Assembly: GCF_051014685.1 (NCBI RefSeq)
Contig: NW_027478459.1
Coordinates: 682,001 to 746,000 of the forward strand
Length of the DNA: 64,000 nt
Direction: 5' to 3'
Origin: Ptiloglossa arizonensis
Lineage: Eukaryota; Arthropoda; Insecta; Hymenoptera; Colletidae
Shown here: positions 21,501 through 35,080 of the stretch, one piece after another
Layout: each line of letters begins with the position of its first letter
Position numbering within the stretch: the stretch's first letter is position 1
Program-made: the position numbers and the translations under genes
Notes under the pieces: model-generated
Databases searched by the model: none
Seen by the model: only the letters and a program-made list of their open reading frames with translations
What the model was told of the DNA's origin: nothing

Positions 21501-24500
21501 TCGAAACCAACAACTGGAATGGCCTAGGGGAAAAGTACACACACCGTTGTAATCGGGCGAGTTTCTGCATTCAGATGCAATAGGAAATTCTCAAGTTCGT
21601 CAATCCGTTCGCGAGATATGGAAGTTTGAAGTTAAGGAATGCTTGGGAAACCATCAAAATTTTCGCTGGTCTGATACTCGAAACCAACAACTGGAATGGC
21701 CTAGGGGAAAAGTACACACACCGTTGTAATCGGGCGAGTTTCTGCTTTCGGATGTAATAGGAAATTCTCGAGTTCGTCAATCCGTTCGCGAGATATGGAA
21801 GTGTGAAATTAAGGAATGGTTGAGAAACCATCAAAATTTTCGCAAGTCTGATACTCGAAACCAATAACTTCAAAGGCCTAGGGGAAAAATACACATACCG
21901 TTGTAATCGGGCGACTTTCTACTTTCACATGCAACCGGAATTTCTCGAGTTCGGCCATCCGTTCGCGGGATATGGAAGTTTGAAGTTAAGGAATGCATGA
22001 GAAACCATCAAAATTTTCGCAAGTCTGATACTCGAAACCAATAACTACAAAGGCCTAGGTGAAAGATACACATACCGTTGAAATCGGGCGACTTTCTACT
22101 TTCACATGCAACAGGAATTTCTCGAGTTCGTCAATCCGTTCGCGAGATATGGGATTTTGAAGTTAATAAATGGTTGAGAAACCATCAAAATTTTCGCAAG
22201 TCTGATACTCGAAACAAATAACAACAAATGCCTAGGGGAAAAATACACATACCATTGTAATCGGGCGAGTTTCTGCTGTCAGATGCAATAGGAAATTCTC
22301 GAGTTCGTCAATCCGTTCGCGAAATATGGAAGTTTGAAGTTAAGGAATGCATGAGAAACCATGAAAATTTTCGCTGGTCTGATACTCGAAACCAACAACT
22401 GGAATGGCCTAGGGGAAAAGCACACACACCGTTGTAATCGGGCGAGTTTCTGCTTTCAGATGCAACAGGAAATTCTCGAGTTCGTCAATCCGTTCGCGAG
22501 ATATGGGAGTTTGAAGTTAAGGAATGCATGAGAAACCATCAAAATTTTCGCTGGTCTGATACTCGAAACCAACAACTACTATGGCCTAGGGCAAAAATAC
22601 ACATACCGTTGTAATCGGGCGAGTTTCTGCATTCAGATGCAATAGGAAATTCTCGAGTTCGTCAATCCGTTCGTGAGATATGGAAGTTTGAAGTTAAGGA
22701 ATGCTAGAGAAACCATCAAAATTTTCGCTGGTCTGATACTCGAAACCAACAACTGGAATGGCCTAGGGGAAAAGTACACACACCGTTGTAATCGGGCGAG
22801 TTTCTGCTTTCAGATGCAACAGGAAATTCTCGAGTTCGTCAATCCGTTCGCGAGATATGGGAGTTTGAAGTTAAGGAATGGTTGAGAAACCATCACAATT
22901 TTCGCAAGTCTGATACTTGAAATCAATAACTACTAGGGCCTAGGGGAAAAATACACATACCGTTGTAATCGGGCGAGTTTCTGCTTTCAGATGCAATAGA
23001 AAATTCTCGAGTTCGTCAATCCGTTCGCGAGATATGGGAGTTGGAAGTTAAGGAATGCTTGGGAAACCATCAAAATTTTCGCTGGTCTGATACTCGAAAC
23101 CAACAACTGGAATGGCCTAGGGGAAAAGTACACACACCGTTGTAATCGGGCGAGTTTCTGCTTTCAGATGCAACAGGAAATTCTCGAGTTCGACAATCCG
23201 TTCGCGAGATATGGAAGTGTGAAAATAAGGAATGGTTGAGAAACCATCAAAATTTTCGCAAGTCTGATACTCGAAACCAATAACTACAAATGCCTAGGGG
23301 AAAAATACACATACCATTGTAATCGGGCGGGTTTCTGCTGTCAGATGCAATAGGAAATTCTCGAGTTCGTCAATCCGTTCGCGAGATATGAAAGCTTGAA
23401 GTTAAGGAATACATGAGAAACCATCAAAATTTTCGCTGGTCTGATACTCGAAACCAACAACTACTATGGCCTAGGGCAAAAATATACATACCGTTGTAAT
23501 CGGGCGAGTTTCTGCATTCAGATGCAATAGGAAATTCTCGAGTTCGTCAATCCGTTCGCGAGATATGGAAGTTTGAAGTTAAGGAATGCCTGAGAAACCA
23601 TCAAAATTTTCGCTGGTCTGATACTCGAAACCAACAACTGGAATGGCCTAGGGGAAAAGTACACACACCGTTGTAATCGGGCGAGTTTCTGCATTCAGAT
23701 GCAATAGGAAATTCTCAAGTTCGTCAATCCGTTCGCGAGATATGGAAGTTTGAAGTTAAGGAATGCTTGGGAAACCATCAAAATTTTCGCTGGTCTGATA
23801 CTCGAAACCAACAACTGGAATGGCCTAGGGGAAAAGTACACACACCGTTGTAATCGGGCGAGTTTCTGCTTTCGGATGTAATAGGAAATTCTCGAGTTCG
23901 TCAATCCGTTCGCGAGATATGGAAGTGTGAAAATAACGAATGGTTGAGAAACCATCAAAATTTTCGCAAGTCTGATACTCGAAACCAATAACTTCAAAGG
24001 CCTAGGGGAAAAATACACATACCGTTGTAATCGGGCGACTTTCTACTTTCACATGCAACCGGAATTTCTCGAGTTCGGCCATCCGTTCGCGGGATATGGA
24101 AGTTTGAAGTTAAGGAATGCATGAGAAACCATCAAAATTTTCGCTGGTCTGATACTCGAAACCAACAACTACTATGGCCTAGGGCAAAAATATACATACC
24201 GTTGTAATCGGGCGAGTTTCTGCATTCAGATGCAATAGGAAATTCTCGAGTTCGTCAATCCGTTCGCGAGATATGGAAGTTTGAAGTTAAGGAATGCCTG
24301 AGAAACCATCAAAATTTTCGCTGGTCTGATACTCGAAACCAACAACTGGAATGGCCTAGGGGAAAAGTACACACACCGTTGTAATCGGGCGAGTTTCTGC
24401 ATTCAGATGCAATAGGAAATTCTCAAGTTCGTCAATCCGTTCGCGAGATATGGAAGTTTGAAGTTAAGGAATGCTTGGGAAACCATCAAAATTTTCGCTG

Positions 24501-25690
24501 GTCTGATACTCGAAACCAACAACTGGAATGGCCTAGGGGAAAAGTACACACACCGTTGTAATCGGGCGAGTTTCTGCTTTCGGATGTAATAGGAAATTCT
24601 CGAGTTCGTCAATCCGTTCGCGAGATATGGAAGTGTGAAAATAACGAATGGTTGAGAAACCATCAAAATTTTCGCAAGTCTGATACTCGAAACCAATAAC
24701 TTCAAAGGCCTAGGGGAAAAATACACATACCGTTGTAATCGGGCGACTTTCTACTTTCACATGCAACCGGAATTTCTCGAGTTCGGCCATCCGTTCGCGG
24801 GATATGGAAGTTTGAAGTTAAGGAATGCATGAGAAACCATCAAAATTTTCGCAAGTCTGATACTCGAAACCAATAACTACAAAGGCCTAGGTGAAAGATA
24901 CACATACCGTTGAAATCGGGCGACTTTCTACTTTCACATGCAACAGGAATTTCTCGAGTTCGTCAATCCGTTCGCGAGATATGGGATTTTGAAGTTAATA
25001 AATGGTTGAGAATCCATCAAAATTTTCGCAAGTCTGATACTCGAAACAAATAACAACAAATGCCTAGGGGAAAAATACACATACCATTGTAATCGGGCGA
25101 GTTTCTGCTGTCAGATGCAATAGGAAATTCTCGAGTTCGTCAATCCGTTCGCGAAATATGGAAGTTTGAAGTTAAGGAATGCATGAGAAACCATCAAAAT
25201 TTTCGCTGGTCTGATACTCGAAACCAACAACTACTATGGCCTAGGGCAAAAATACACATACCGTTGTAATCGGGCGAGTTTCTGCATTCAGATGCAATAG
25301 GAAATTCTCGAGTTCGTCAATCCGTTCGTGAGATATGGAAGTTTGAAGTTAAGGAATGCTAGAGAAACCATCAAAATTTTCGCTGGTCTGATACTCGAAA
25401 CCAACAACTGGAATGGCCTAGGGGAAAAGTACACACACCGTTGTAATCGGGCGAGTTTCTGCTTTCAGATGCAACAGGAAATTCTCGAGTTCGTCAATCC
25501 GTTCGCGAGATATGGGAGTTTGAAGTTAAGGAATGGTTGAGAAACCATCACAATTTTCGCAAGTCTGATACTTGAAATCAATAACTACTAGGGCCTAGGG
25601 GAAAAATACACATACCGTTGTAATCGGGCGAGTTTCTGCTTTCAGATGCAATAGGAAATTCTCGAGTTCGTCAATCCGTTCGCGAGATAT
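18591..25690. repeat. 1,947-bp (11-monomer) HOR with expanded copies
   Basis: The marker AGGTGAAAGA sits at 18,871, 20,110, 22,057 and 24,889, spacings of 7, 11 and 16 monomers. The marker AATAGAAAATTC sits at 18,747, 20,871 and 22,995, exactly 12 monomers apart. Comparison shows a base unit of 11 monomers. One extra monomer with CAACTGGAATGG and AAAGCACACAC was gained near 22,340-22,515, and a four-monomer (708-bp) segment was duplicated at about 23,410-24,825. Copies are nearly identical: TTTCGGATGTAATAGG, AATATACATACC and the GAAATATGG variant recur in register. Confidence 0.85.
23410..24825. repeat. 708-bp tandem duplication inside the 11-monomer HOR
   Basis: Four consecutive monomers are repeated with spacing 708 bp. 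Both copies carry GTGTGAAAATAACG, a change not seen in the other HOR copies, which read ATAAGG or AATTAAGG there. That shared private change shows the duplication arose locally after the HOR had already amplified. Confidence 0.85.
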
Positions 25691-28640
25691 GGGAGTTGGA
25701 AGTTAAGGAATGGTTGAGAAACCATCAAAATTTTCGCAAGTCTGATGTTTGAAATCAATAACTACTAGGTCCTAGGGCAAAAATATACATACCGTTGTAA
25801 TCGGGCGAGTTTCTGCATTCAGATGCAATAGGAAATTCTCGAGTTTGTCAATCCGTTCGCGAGATATGGAAGTTTGAAGTTAAGGAATGCATTAGAAACC
25901 ATCAAAATTTTCGCTGGTCCGATACTCGACACCAACAACTACTATGGCCTAGGGCAAAAATACACATACCGTTGTAATCGGGCGAGTTTCTGCATTCAGA
26001 TGCAACAGGAATTTCTCGTGTTCGTCAATCCGTTCGCGAGATATGGGAGTTTGAAGTTAAGGAATGGTTGAGAAACCATCACAATTTTCGCAAGTCTGAT
26101 ACTCGAAACCAACAACTACAAAGGCCTAGGTGAAAAACACACATATCTTTGTAATCGGGCGAGTTTCTGCTTTCAGATGCAATAAGAAATTCTCGAGTTC
26201 GTCAATCCGTTCGCGAGATATGGGAGTTTGATGTTAAGGAATGGTTGAGAAAGCATCAAAATTTTCCGCAAGTCTGATACTTGAAATCAATAACTACTAG
26301 GGCCTAGGGGAAAAATACACATACCGTTGTAATCGGGCGAGTTTCTGCTTTCAGATGCAATAGGAAATTCTCGAGTTCGTCAATCCGTTCGCGAGATATG
26401 GGAGTTGGAAATTAAGGAATGGTTGAGAAACCATCAAAATTTTCGCAAGTCTGATACTTGAAATCAATAACTACTAGGGCTTAGGGGAAAAATACACATA
26501 CCATTGTAATCGGGCGAGTTTCTGCGTTCAGATGCAATAGGAAATTCTCGAGTTCGTCAATCCGTTCGCGAGATATGGAAGTGTGAAGTTAAGGAATGCA
26601 TGAGAAACCATCAATATTTTCGCAAGTCTGATACTCGAAACCAGTAACTGGAATGGCCTAGGGGAAAAGTACACATATCATTGTAATCGGGCGAGTTTCT
26701 ACTTTCAGATGCAACAGGAATTTCTCGAGTTCGTCAATCCGTTCGCGAGATATGGGAGTTTGAAGTTAAGGAATGGTTGAGAAACCATCAAAATTTTCGC
26801 AAGTCTGATACTCGAAACCAGTAACTGGAATGGCCTAGGGGAAAAGTACACATATCATTGTAATCGGGCGAGTTTCTACTTTCAGATGCAACAGGAATTT
26901 CTCGAGTTCGTCAATCCGTTCGCGAGATATGGAAGTGTGAAGTTAAGGAATGCATGAGAAACCATCAAAATTTTCGCAAGTCTGATACTCGAAACCAGTA
27001 ACTGGAATGGCCTAGGGGAAAAGTACACATACCATTGTAATCGGGCGGGTTTCTGCTGTCAGATGCAATAGGAAATTCTCGAGTTCGTCTATCCGTTCGC
27101 GAGATATGGAAGTTTGAAGTTAAGGAATGCATTAGAAACCATCAAAATTTTCGCTGGTCCGATACTCGAAACCAACAACTACTATGGCCTAGGGCAAAAA
27201 TACACATACCGTTGTAATCGGGCGAGTTTCTGCATTCAGATGCAACAGGAATTTCTCGTGTTCGTCAATCCGTTCGCGGGATATGGGAATTTGAAGTTAA
27301 GGAATGGTTGAGAAATCATCAAAATTTTCGCAAGTCCGATACGCGAATCCAATAACTACAATGGCCTACGGCAAAAATACACATACCGTTGTAATCGGGC
27401 GAGTTTCTACTTTCAGATGCAACAGGAATTTCTCGAGTTCGTCAATCCGTTCGCGAGATATGGGAGTTTGAAGTTATGGAATGGTTGAGAAACCATCAAA
27501 ATTTTCGCAAGTCTGATACTCGAAACCAACAACTACAAAGGCCTAGGTGGAAAACACACATATCTTTGTAATCGGGCGAGTTTCTGCTTTCAGATGCAAT
27601 AGGAAATTCTCGAGTTCGTCAATCCGTTCGCGAGATATGGGAGTTTGAAGTTAAGGAATGGTTGAGAAACCATCAAAATTTTCGCTGGTCTGATAGTCGA
27701 AACAAACAACTACAAAGGCCTAGGGGGAAAAGACACATATCCTTGTAATCGGGCGTGTTTCTACTTCCAGATGCAACAGCAATTTCTCGAGTTCGTCAAT
27801 CCGTTCGCGAGATATGGGTGTTTGAAGTTAAGGAATGGTTGAGAAAGCATCAAAATTTTCCGCAAGTCTGATACTTGAAATCAATAACTACTAGGGCCTA
27901 GGGGAAAAATACACATACCGTTGTAATCGGGCGAGTTTCTGCTTTCAGATATAATAGGAAATTCTCGAGTTCGTCAATCCGTTCGCGAGATATGGGAGTT
28001 GGAAATTAAGGAATGGTTGAGAAACCATCAAAATTTTCGGAAGTCTGATACTCGAAATCAATAACTATAAATGCCTAGGGGAAAAATACACATACCATTG
28101 TAATCGGGCGAGTTTCTGCTTTCAGATGCAACAGGAAATTCTCGAGTTCGACAATCCGTTCGCGAGATATGGAAGTGTGAAAATAAGGAATGGTTGAGAA
28201 ACCATCAAAATTTTCGCAAGTCTGATACTCGAAACCAATAACTACAAATGCCTAGGGGAAAAATACACATACCATTGTAATCGGGCGGGTTTCTGCTGTC
28301 AGATGCAATAGGAAATTCTCGAGTTCGTCAATCCGTTCGCGAGATATGAAAGCTTGTAGTTAAGGAATGCATGAGAAACCATCAAAATTTTCGCTGGTCT
28401 GATACTCGAAACCAACAACTACAATGGCCTACGGCAAAAATACACATACCGTTGTAATCGGGCGAGTTTCTACTTTCAGATGCAACAGGAATTTCTCGAG
28501 TCCGTCAATCCGTTCGCGAGATATGGGAGTTTGAAGTTATGGAATGGTTGAGAAACCATCAAAATTTTCGCAAGTCTGATACTCGAAACCAACAACTACA
28601 AAGGCCTAGGTGGAAAACACACATATCTTTGTAATCGGGC
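25691..28640. repeat. P-type block between two HOR domains
   Basis: The GGGCTTAGG type (near 26,478), repeated CAGTAACTGG monomers (near 26,640, 26,817 and 26,995) and a TACGCG monomer (27,340) followed by GTTATGGAATGG, TAGTCGAAAC and AAAGCATC monomers reproduce the order seen at 0.9-1.7 kb. It lies between two copies of the AGGTGAAAGA-marked HOR and makes the marker spacing there 4,073 bp, 23 monomers plus two bases. The two extra bases again fit the 178-bp TTTTCC monomers. I read this as a transposed or converted P segment. Confidence 0.75.
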
Positions 28641-31600
28641 GAGTTTCTGCTTTCGGATGTAATAGGAAATTCTCGAGTTCGTCAATCCGTTCGCGAGATA
28701 TGGAAGTGTGAAAATAAGGAATGGTTGAGAAACCATCAAAATTTTCGCAAGTCTGATACTCGAAACCAATAACTTCAAAGGCCTAGGGGAAAAATACACA
28801 TACCGTTGTAATCGGGCGACTTTCTACTTTCACATGCAACCGGAATTTCTCGAGTTCGGCCATCCGTTCGCGGGATATGGAAGTTTGAAGTTAAGGAATG
28901 CATGAGAAACCATCAAAATTTTCGCAAGTCTGATACTCGAAACCAATAACTACAAAGGCCTAGGTGAAAGATACACATACCGTTGAAATCGGGCGACTTT
29001 CTACTTTCACATGCAACAGGAATTTCTCGAGTTCGTCAATCCGTTCGCGAGATATGGGATTTTGAAGTTAATAAATGGTTGAGAAACCATCAAAATTTTC
29101 GCAAGTCTGATACTCGAAACAAATAACAACAAATGCCTAGGGGAAAAATACACATACCATTGTAATCGGGCGAGTTTCTGCTGTCAGATGCAATAGGAAA
29201 TTCTCGAGTTCGTCACTCCGTTCGCGAAATATGGAAGTTTGAAGTTAAGGAATGCATGAGAAACCATCAAAATTTTCGATGGTCTGATACTCGAAACCAA
29301 CAACTACTATGGCCTAGGGCAAAAATACACATACCGTTGTAATCGGGCGAGTTTCTGCATTCAGATGCAATAGGAAATTCTCGAGTTCGTCAATCCGTTC
29401 GTGAGATATGGAAGTTTGAAGTTAAGGAATGCTAGAGAAACCATCAAAATTTTCGCTGGTCTGATACTCGAAACCAACAACTGGAATGGCCTAGGGGAAA
29501 AGTACACACACCGTTGTAATCGGGCGAGTTTCTGCTTTCAGATGCAACAGGAAATTCTCGAGTTCGTCAATCCGTTCGCGAGATATGGGAGTTTGAAGTT
29601 AAGGAATGGTTGAGAAACCATCACAATTTTCGCAAGTCTGATACATGAAATCAATAACTACTAGGGCCTAGGGGAAAAATACACATACCGTTGTAATCGG
29701 GCGAGTTTCTGCTTTCAGATGCAATAGGAAATTCTCGAGTTCGTCAATCCGTTCGCGAGATATGGGAGTTGGAAGTTAAGGAATGGTTGAGAAACCATCA
29801 AAATTTTCGCAAGTCTGATGTTTGAAATCAATAACTACTAGGGCCTAGGGCAAAAATATACATACCGTTGTAATCGGGCGAGTTTCTGCATTCAGATGCA
29901 ATAGGAAATTCTCGAGTTCGTCAATCCGTTCGCGAGATATGGAAGTTTGAAGTTAAGGAATGCTTGAGAAACCATCAAAATTTTCGCTGGTCTGATACTC
30001 GAAACCAACAACTGGAATGGCCTAGGGGAAAAGTACACACACCGTTGTAATCGGGCGAGTTTCTGCTTTCAGATGTAATAGGAAATTCTCGAGTTCGTCA
30101 ATCCGTTCGCGAGATATGGAAGTGTGAAAATAAGGAATGGTTGAGAAACCATCAAAATTTTCGCAAGTCTGATACTCGAAACCAATAACTTCAAAGGCCT
30201 AGGGGCAAAATACACATACCGTTGTAATCGGGCGACTTTCTACTTTCACATGCAACCGGAATTTCTCGAGTTCGTCCATCCGTTCGCGGGATATGGAAGT
30301 TTGAAGTTAAGGAATGCATGAGAAACCACCAAAATTTTCGCAAGTCTGATACTCGAAACCAATAACTACAAAGGCCTAGGGGAAAAATACACATACCGTT
30401 GAAATCGGGCGACTTTCTACTTTCACATGCAACAGGAATTTCTCGAGTTCGTCAATCCGTTCGCGAGATATGGGATTTTGAAGTTAATAAATGGTTGAGA
30501 AACCATCAAAATTTTCGCAAGTCTGATACTCGAAACCAATAACTACAAATGCCTAGGGGAAAAATACAAATACCATTGTAATCGGGCGAGTTTCTGCTGT
30601 CAGATGCAATAGGAAATTCTCGAGTTCGTCAATCCGTTCGCGAGATATGGAAGTTTGAAGTTAAGGAATGCATGAGAAACCATCAAAATTTTCGCTGGTC
30701 TGATACCCGAAACCAACAACTACTATGCCCTAGGGCAAAAATACACATACCGTTGTAAACGGGCGAGTTTCTGCATTCAGATGCAATAGGAAATTCTCGA
30801 GTTCGTCAATCCGTTCGCGAGATATGGAAGTGTGAATTTAAGGAATGCATGAGAAACCATCAAAATTTTCGCAAGTCTGATACTCGAAACCAATAACTGG
30901 AATGGCCTAGGGGAAAGATACACATACCGTTGAAATCGGGCGACTTCCTACTTTCACATGCAACAGGAATTTCTCGAGTTCGTCAATCCGTTCGCGAGAT
31001 ATGGGATTTTGAAGTTAATAAATGGTTGAGAAACCATCAAAATTTTCGCAAGTCTGATACTCGAAACCAACAACTACTATGGCCTAGGGCAAAAATATAC
31101 ATACCGTTGTAATCGGGCGAGTTTCTGCATTCAGATGCAATAGGAAATTCTCGAGTTCGTCAATCCGTTCGCGAGATATGGAAGTTTGAAGTTAAGGAAT
31201 GCCTGAGAAACCATCAAAATTTTCGCTGGTCTGATACTCGAAACCAACAACTGGAATGGCCTAGGGGAAAAGTACACACACCGTTGTAATCGGGCGAGTT
31301 TCTGCATTCAGATGCAATAGGAAATTCTCAAGTTCGTCAATCCGTTCGCGAGATATGGAAGTTTGAAGTTAAGGAATGCTTGGGAAACCATCAAAATTTT
31401 CGCTGGTCTGATACACGAAACCAACAACTGGAATGGCCTAGGGGAAAAGTACACACACCGTTGTAATCGGGCGAGTTTCTGCTTTCGGATGTAATAGGAA
31501 ATTCTCGAGTTCGTCAATCCGTTCGCGAGATATGGAAGTGTGAAAATAAGGAATGGTTGAGAAACCATCAAAATTTTCGCAAGTCTGATACTCGAAACCA

Positions 31601-34600
31601 ATAACTTCAAAGGCCTAGGGGAAAAATACACATACCGTTGTAATCGGGCGACTTTCTACTTTCACATGCAACCGGAATTTCTCGAGTTCGGCCATCCGTT
31701 CGCGGGATATGGAAGTTTGAAGTTAAGGAATGCATGAGAAACCATCAAAATTTTCGCAAGTCTGATACTCGAAACCAATAACTACAAAGGCCTAGGTGAA
31801 AGATACACATACCGTTGAAATCGGGCGACTTTGTACTTTCACATGCAACAGGAATTTCTCGAGTTCGTCAATCCGTTCGCGAGATATGGGATTTTGAAGT
31901 TAATAAATGGTTGAGAAACCATCAAAATTTTCGCAAGTCTGATACTCGAAACCAATAACAAAAAATGCCTAGGGGAAAAATACACATACCATTGTAATCG
32001 GGCGAGTTTCTGCTGTCAGATGCAATAGGAAATTCTCGAGTTCGTCAATCCGTTCGCGAAATATGGAAGTTTGAAGTTAAGGAATGCATGAGAAACCATC
32101 AAAATTTTCGCTGGTCTGATACTCGAAACCAACAACTACTATGGCCTAGGGCAAAAATACACATACCGTTGTAATCGGGCGAGTTTCTGCATTCAGATGC
32201 AATAGGAAATTCTCGAGTTCGTCAATCCGTTCGTGAGATATGGAAGTTTGAAGTTAAGGAATGCTAGAGAAACCATCAAAATTTTCGCTGGTCTGATACT
32301 CGAAACCAACAACTGGAATGGCCTAGGGGAAAAGTACACACACCGTTGTAATCGGGCGAGTTTCTGCTTTCAGATGCAACAGGAAATTCTCGAGTTCGTC
32401 AATCCGTTCGCGAGATATGGGAGTTTGAAGTTAAGGAATGGTTGAGAAACCATCACAATTTTCGCAAGTCTGATACTTGAAATCAATAACTACTAGGGCC
32501 TAGGGGAAAAATACACATACCGTTGTAATCGGGCGAGTTTCTGCTTTCAGATGCAATAGGAAATTCTCGAGTTCGTCAATCCGTTCGCGAGATATGGGAG
32601 TTGGAAGTTAAGGAATGGTTGAGAAACCATCAAAATTTTCGCAAGTCTGATGTTTGAAATCAATAACTACTAGGGCCTAGGGCAAAAATATACATACCGT
32701 TGCAATCGGGCGAGTTTCTGCATTCAGATGCAATAGGAAATTCTCGAGTTCGTCAATCCGTTCGCGAGATATGGAAGTTTGAAGTTAAGGAATGCTTGAG
32801 AAACCATCAAAATTTTCGCTGGTCTGATACTCGAAACCAACAACTGGAATGGCCTAGGGGAAAAGTACACACACCGTTGTAATCGGGCGAGTTTCTGCTT
32901 TCAGATGTAACAGGAAATTCTCGAGTTCGTCAATCCGTTCGCGAGATATGGAAGTGTGAAAATAAGGAATGGTTGAGAAACCATCAAAATTTTCGCAAGT
33001 CTGATACTCGAAACCAATAACTTCAAAGGCCTAGGGGCAAAATACACATACCGTTGTAATCGGGCGACTTTCTACTTTCACATGCAACCGGAATTTCTCG
33101 AGTTCGTCCATCCTTTCGCGGGATATGGAAGTTTGAAGTTAAGGAATGCATGAGAAACCACCAAAATTTTCGCAAGTCTGATACTCGAAACCAATAACTA
33201 CAAAGGCCTAGGGGAAAAATACACATACCGTTGAAATCGGGCGACTTTCTACTTTCACATGCAACAGGAATTTCTCGAGTTCGTCAATCCGTTCGCGAGA
33301 TATGGGATTTTGAAGTTAATAAATGGTTGAGAAACCATCAAAATTTTCGCAAGTCTGATACTCGAAACCAATAACTACAAATGCCTAGGGGAAAAATACA
33401 AATACCATTGTAATCGGGCGAGTTTCTGCTGTCAGATGCAATAGGAAATTCTCGAGTTCGTCAATCCGTTCGCGAGATATGGAAGTTTGAAGTTAAGGAA
33501 TGCATGAGAAACCATCAAAATTTTCGCTGGTCTGATACCCGAAACCAACAACTACTATGCCCTAGGGCAAAAATACACATACCGTTGTAAACGGGCGAGT
33601 TTCTGCATTCAGATGCAATAGGAAATTCTCGAGTTCGTCAATCCGTTCGCGAGATATGGAAGTGTGAAGTTAAGGAATGCATGAGAAACCATCAAAATTT
33701 TCGCAAGTCTGATACTCGAAACCAATAACTGGAATGGCCTAGGGGAAAGATACACATACCGTTGAAATCGGGCGACTTTCTACTTTCACATGCAACAGGA
33801 ATTTCTCGAGTTCGTCAATCCGTTCGCGAGATATGGGATTTTGAAGTTAATAAATGGTTGAGAAACCATCAAAATTTTCGCAAGTCTGATACTCGTAACC
33901 AACAACTACTATGGCCTAGGGCAAAAATATACATACCGTTGTAATCGGGCGAGTTTCTGCATTCAGATGCAATAGGAAATTCTCGAGTTCGTCAATCCGT
34001 TCGCGAGATATGGAAGTTTGAAGTTAAGGAATGCCTGAGAAACCATCAAAATTTTCGCTGGTCTGATACTCGAAACCAACAACTGGAATGGCCTAGGGGA
34101 AAAGTACACACACCGTTGTAATCGGGCGAGTTTCTGCATTCAGATGCAATAGGAAATTCTCAAGTTCGTCAATCCGTTCGCGAGATATGGAAGTTTGAAG
34201 TTAAGGAATGCTTGGGAAACCATCAAAATTTTCGCTGGTCTGATACACGAAACCAACAACTGGAATGGCCTAGGGGAAAAGTACACACACCGTTGTAATC
34301 GGGCGAGTTTCTGCTTTCGGATGTAATAGGAAATTCTCGAGTTCGTCAATCCGTTCGCGAGATATGGAAGTGTGAAAATAAGGAATGCATGAGAAACCAT
34401 CAAAATTTTCGCTGGTCTGATACTCGAAACCAACAACTACTATGGCCTAGGGCAAAAATACACATACCGTTGTAATCGGGCGAGTTTCTGCATTCAGATG
34501 CAATAGGAAATTCTCGAGTTCGTCAATCCGTTCGTGAGATATGGAAGTTTGAAGTTAAGGAATGCTAGAGAAACCATCAAAATTTTCGCTGGTCTGATAC

Positions 34601-35080
34601 TCGAAACCAACAACTGGAATGGCCTAGGGGAAAAGTACACACACCGTTGTAATCGGGCGAGTTTCTGCTTTCAGATGCAACAGGAAATTCTCGAGTTCGT
34701 CAATCCGTTCGCGAGATATGGGAGTTTGAAGTTAAGGAATGGTTGAGAAACCATCACAATTTTCGCAAGTCTGATACTTGAAATCAATAACTACTAGGGC
34801 CTAGGGGAAAAATACACATACCGTTGTAATCGGGCGAGTTTCTGCTTTCAGATGCAATAGGAAATTCTCGAGTTCGTCAATCCGTTCGCGAGATATGGGA
34901 GTTGGAAGTTAAGGAATGGTTGAGAAACCATCAAAATTTTCGCAAGTCTGATGTTTGAAATCAATAACTACTAGGGCCTAGGGCAAAAATATACATACCG
35001 TTGTAATCGGGCGAGTTTCTGCATTCAGATGCAATAGGAAATTCTCGAGTTCGTCAATCCGTTCGCGAGATATGGAAGTG
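28641..35080. repeat. 2,832-bp (16-monomer) HOR, two full copies and one shortened
   Basis: TTTCGGATGT occurs at 28,651, 31,483 and 34,315, exactly 2,832 bp apart each time. AGGTGAAAGA at 28,962 and 31,794 has the same spacing. Copies share rare changes such as GAAACCACC with CTAGGGGCAAAATAC, TACAAATACC, CCTATGCCC-like CTATGCCCTAGGG and GTAAACGGGC. The third copy lacks three monomers just after 34,380, so the next landmark is 2,301 bp on instead of 2,832. Few single-base differences were seen, for example GACTTCC at about 30,945 against GACTTTC at 33,777, and GTTGCAATC near 32,700. Confidence 0.88.

Noticed and set aside
31308..31631. 107-codon minus-strand frame, repeated in several HOR copies
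   Set aside because: Antisense reading of two consecutive monomers kept in phase by the 177-bp period. The peptide is itself a two-fold repeat of the monomer translation, with no sign of coding selection.
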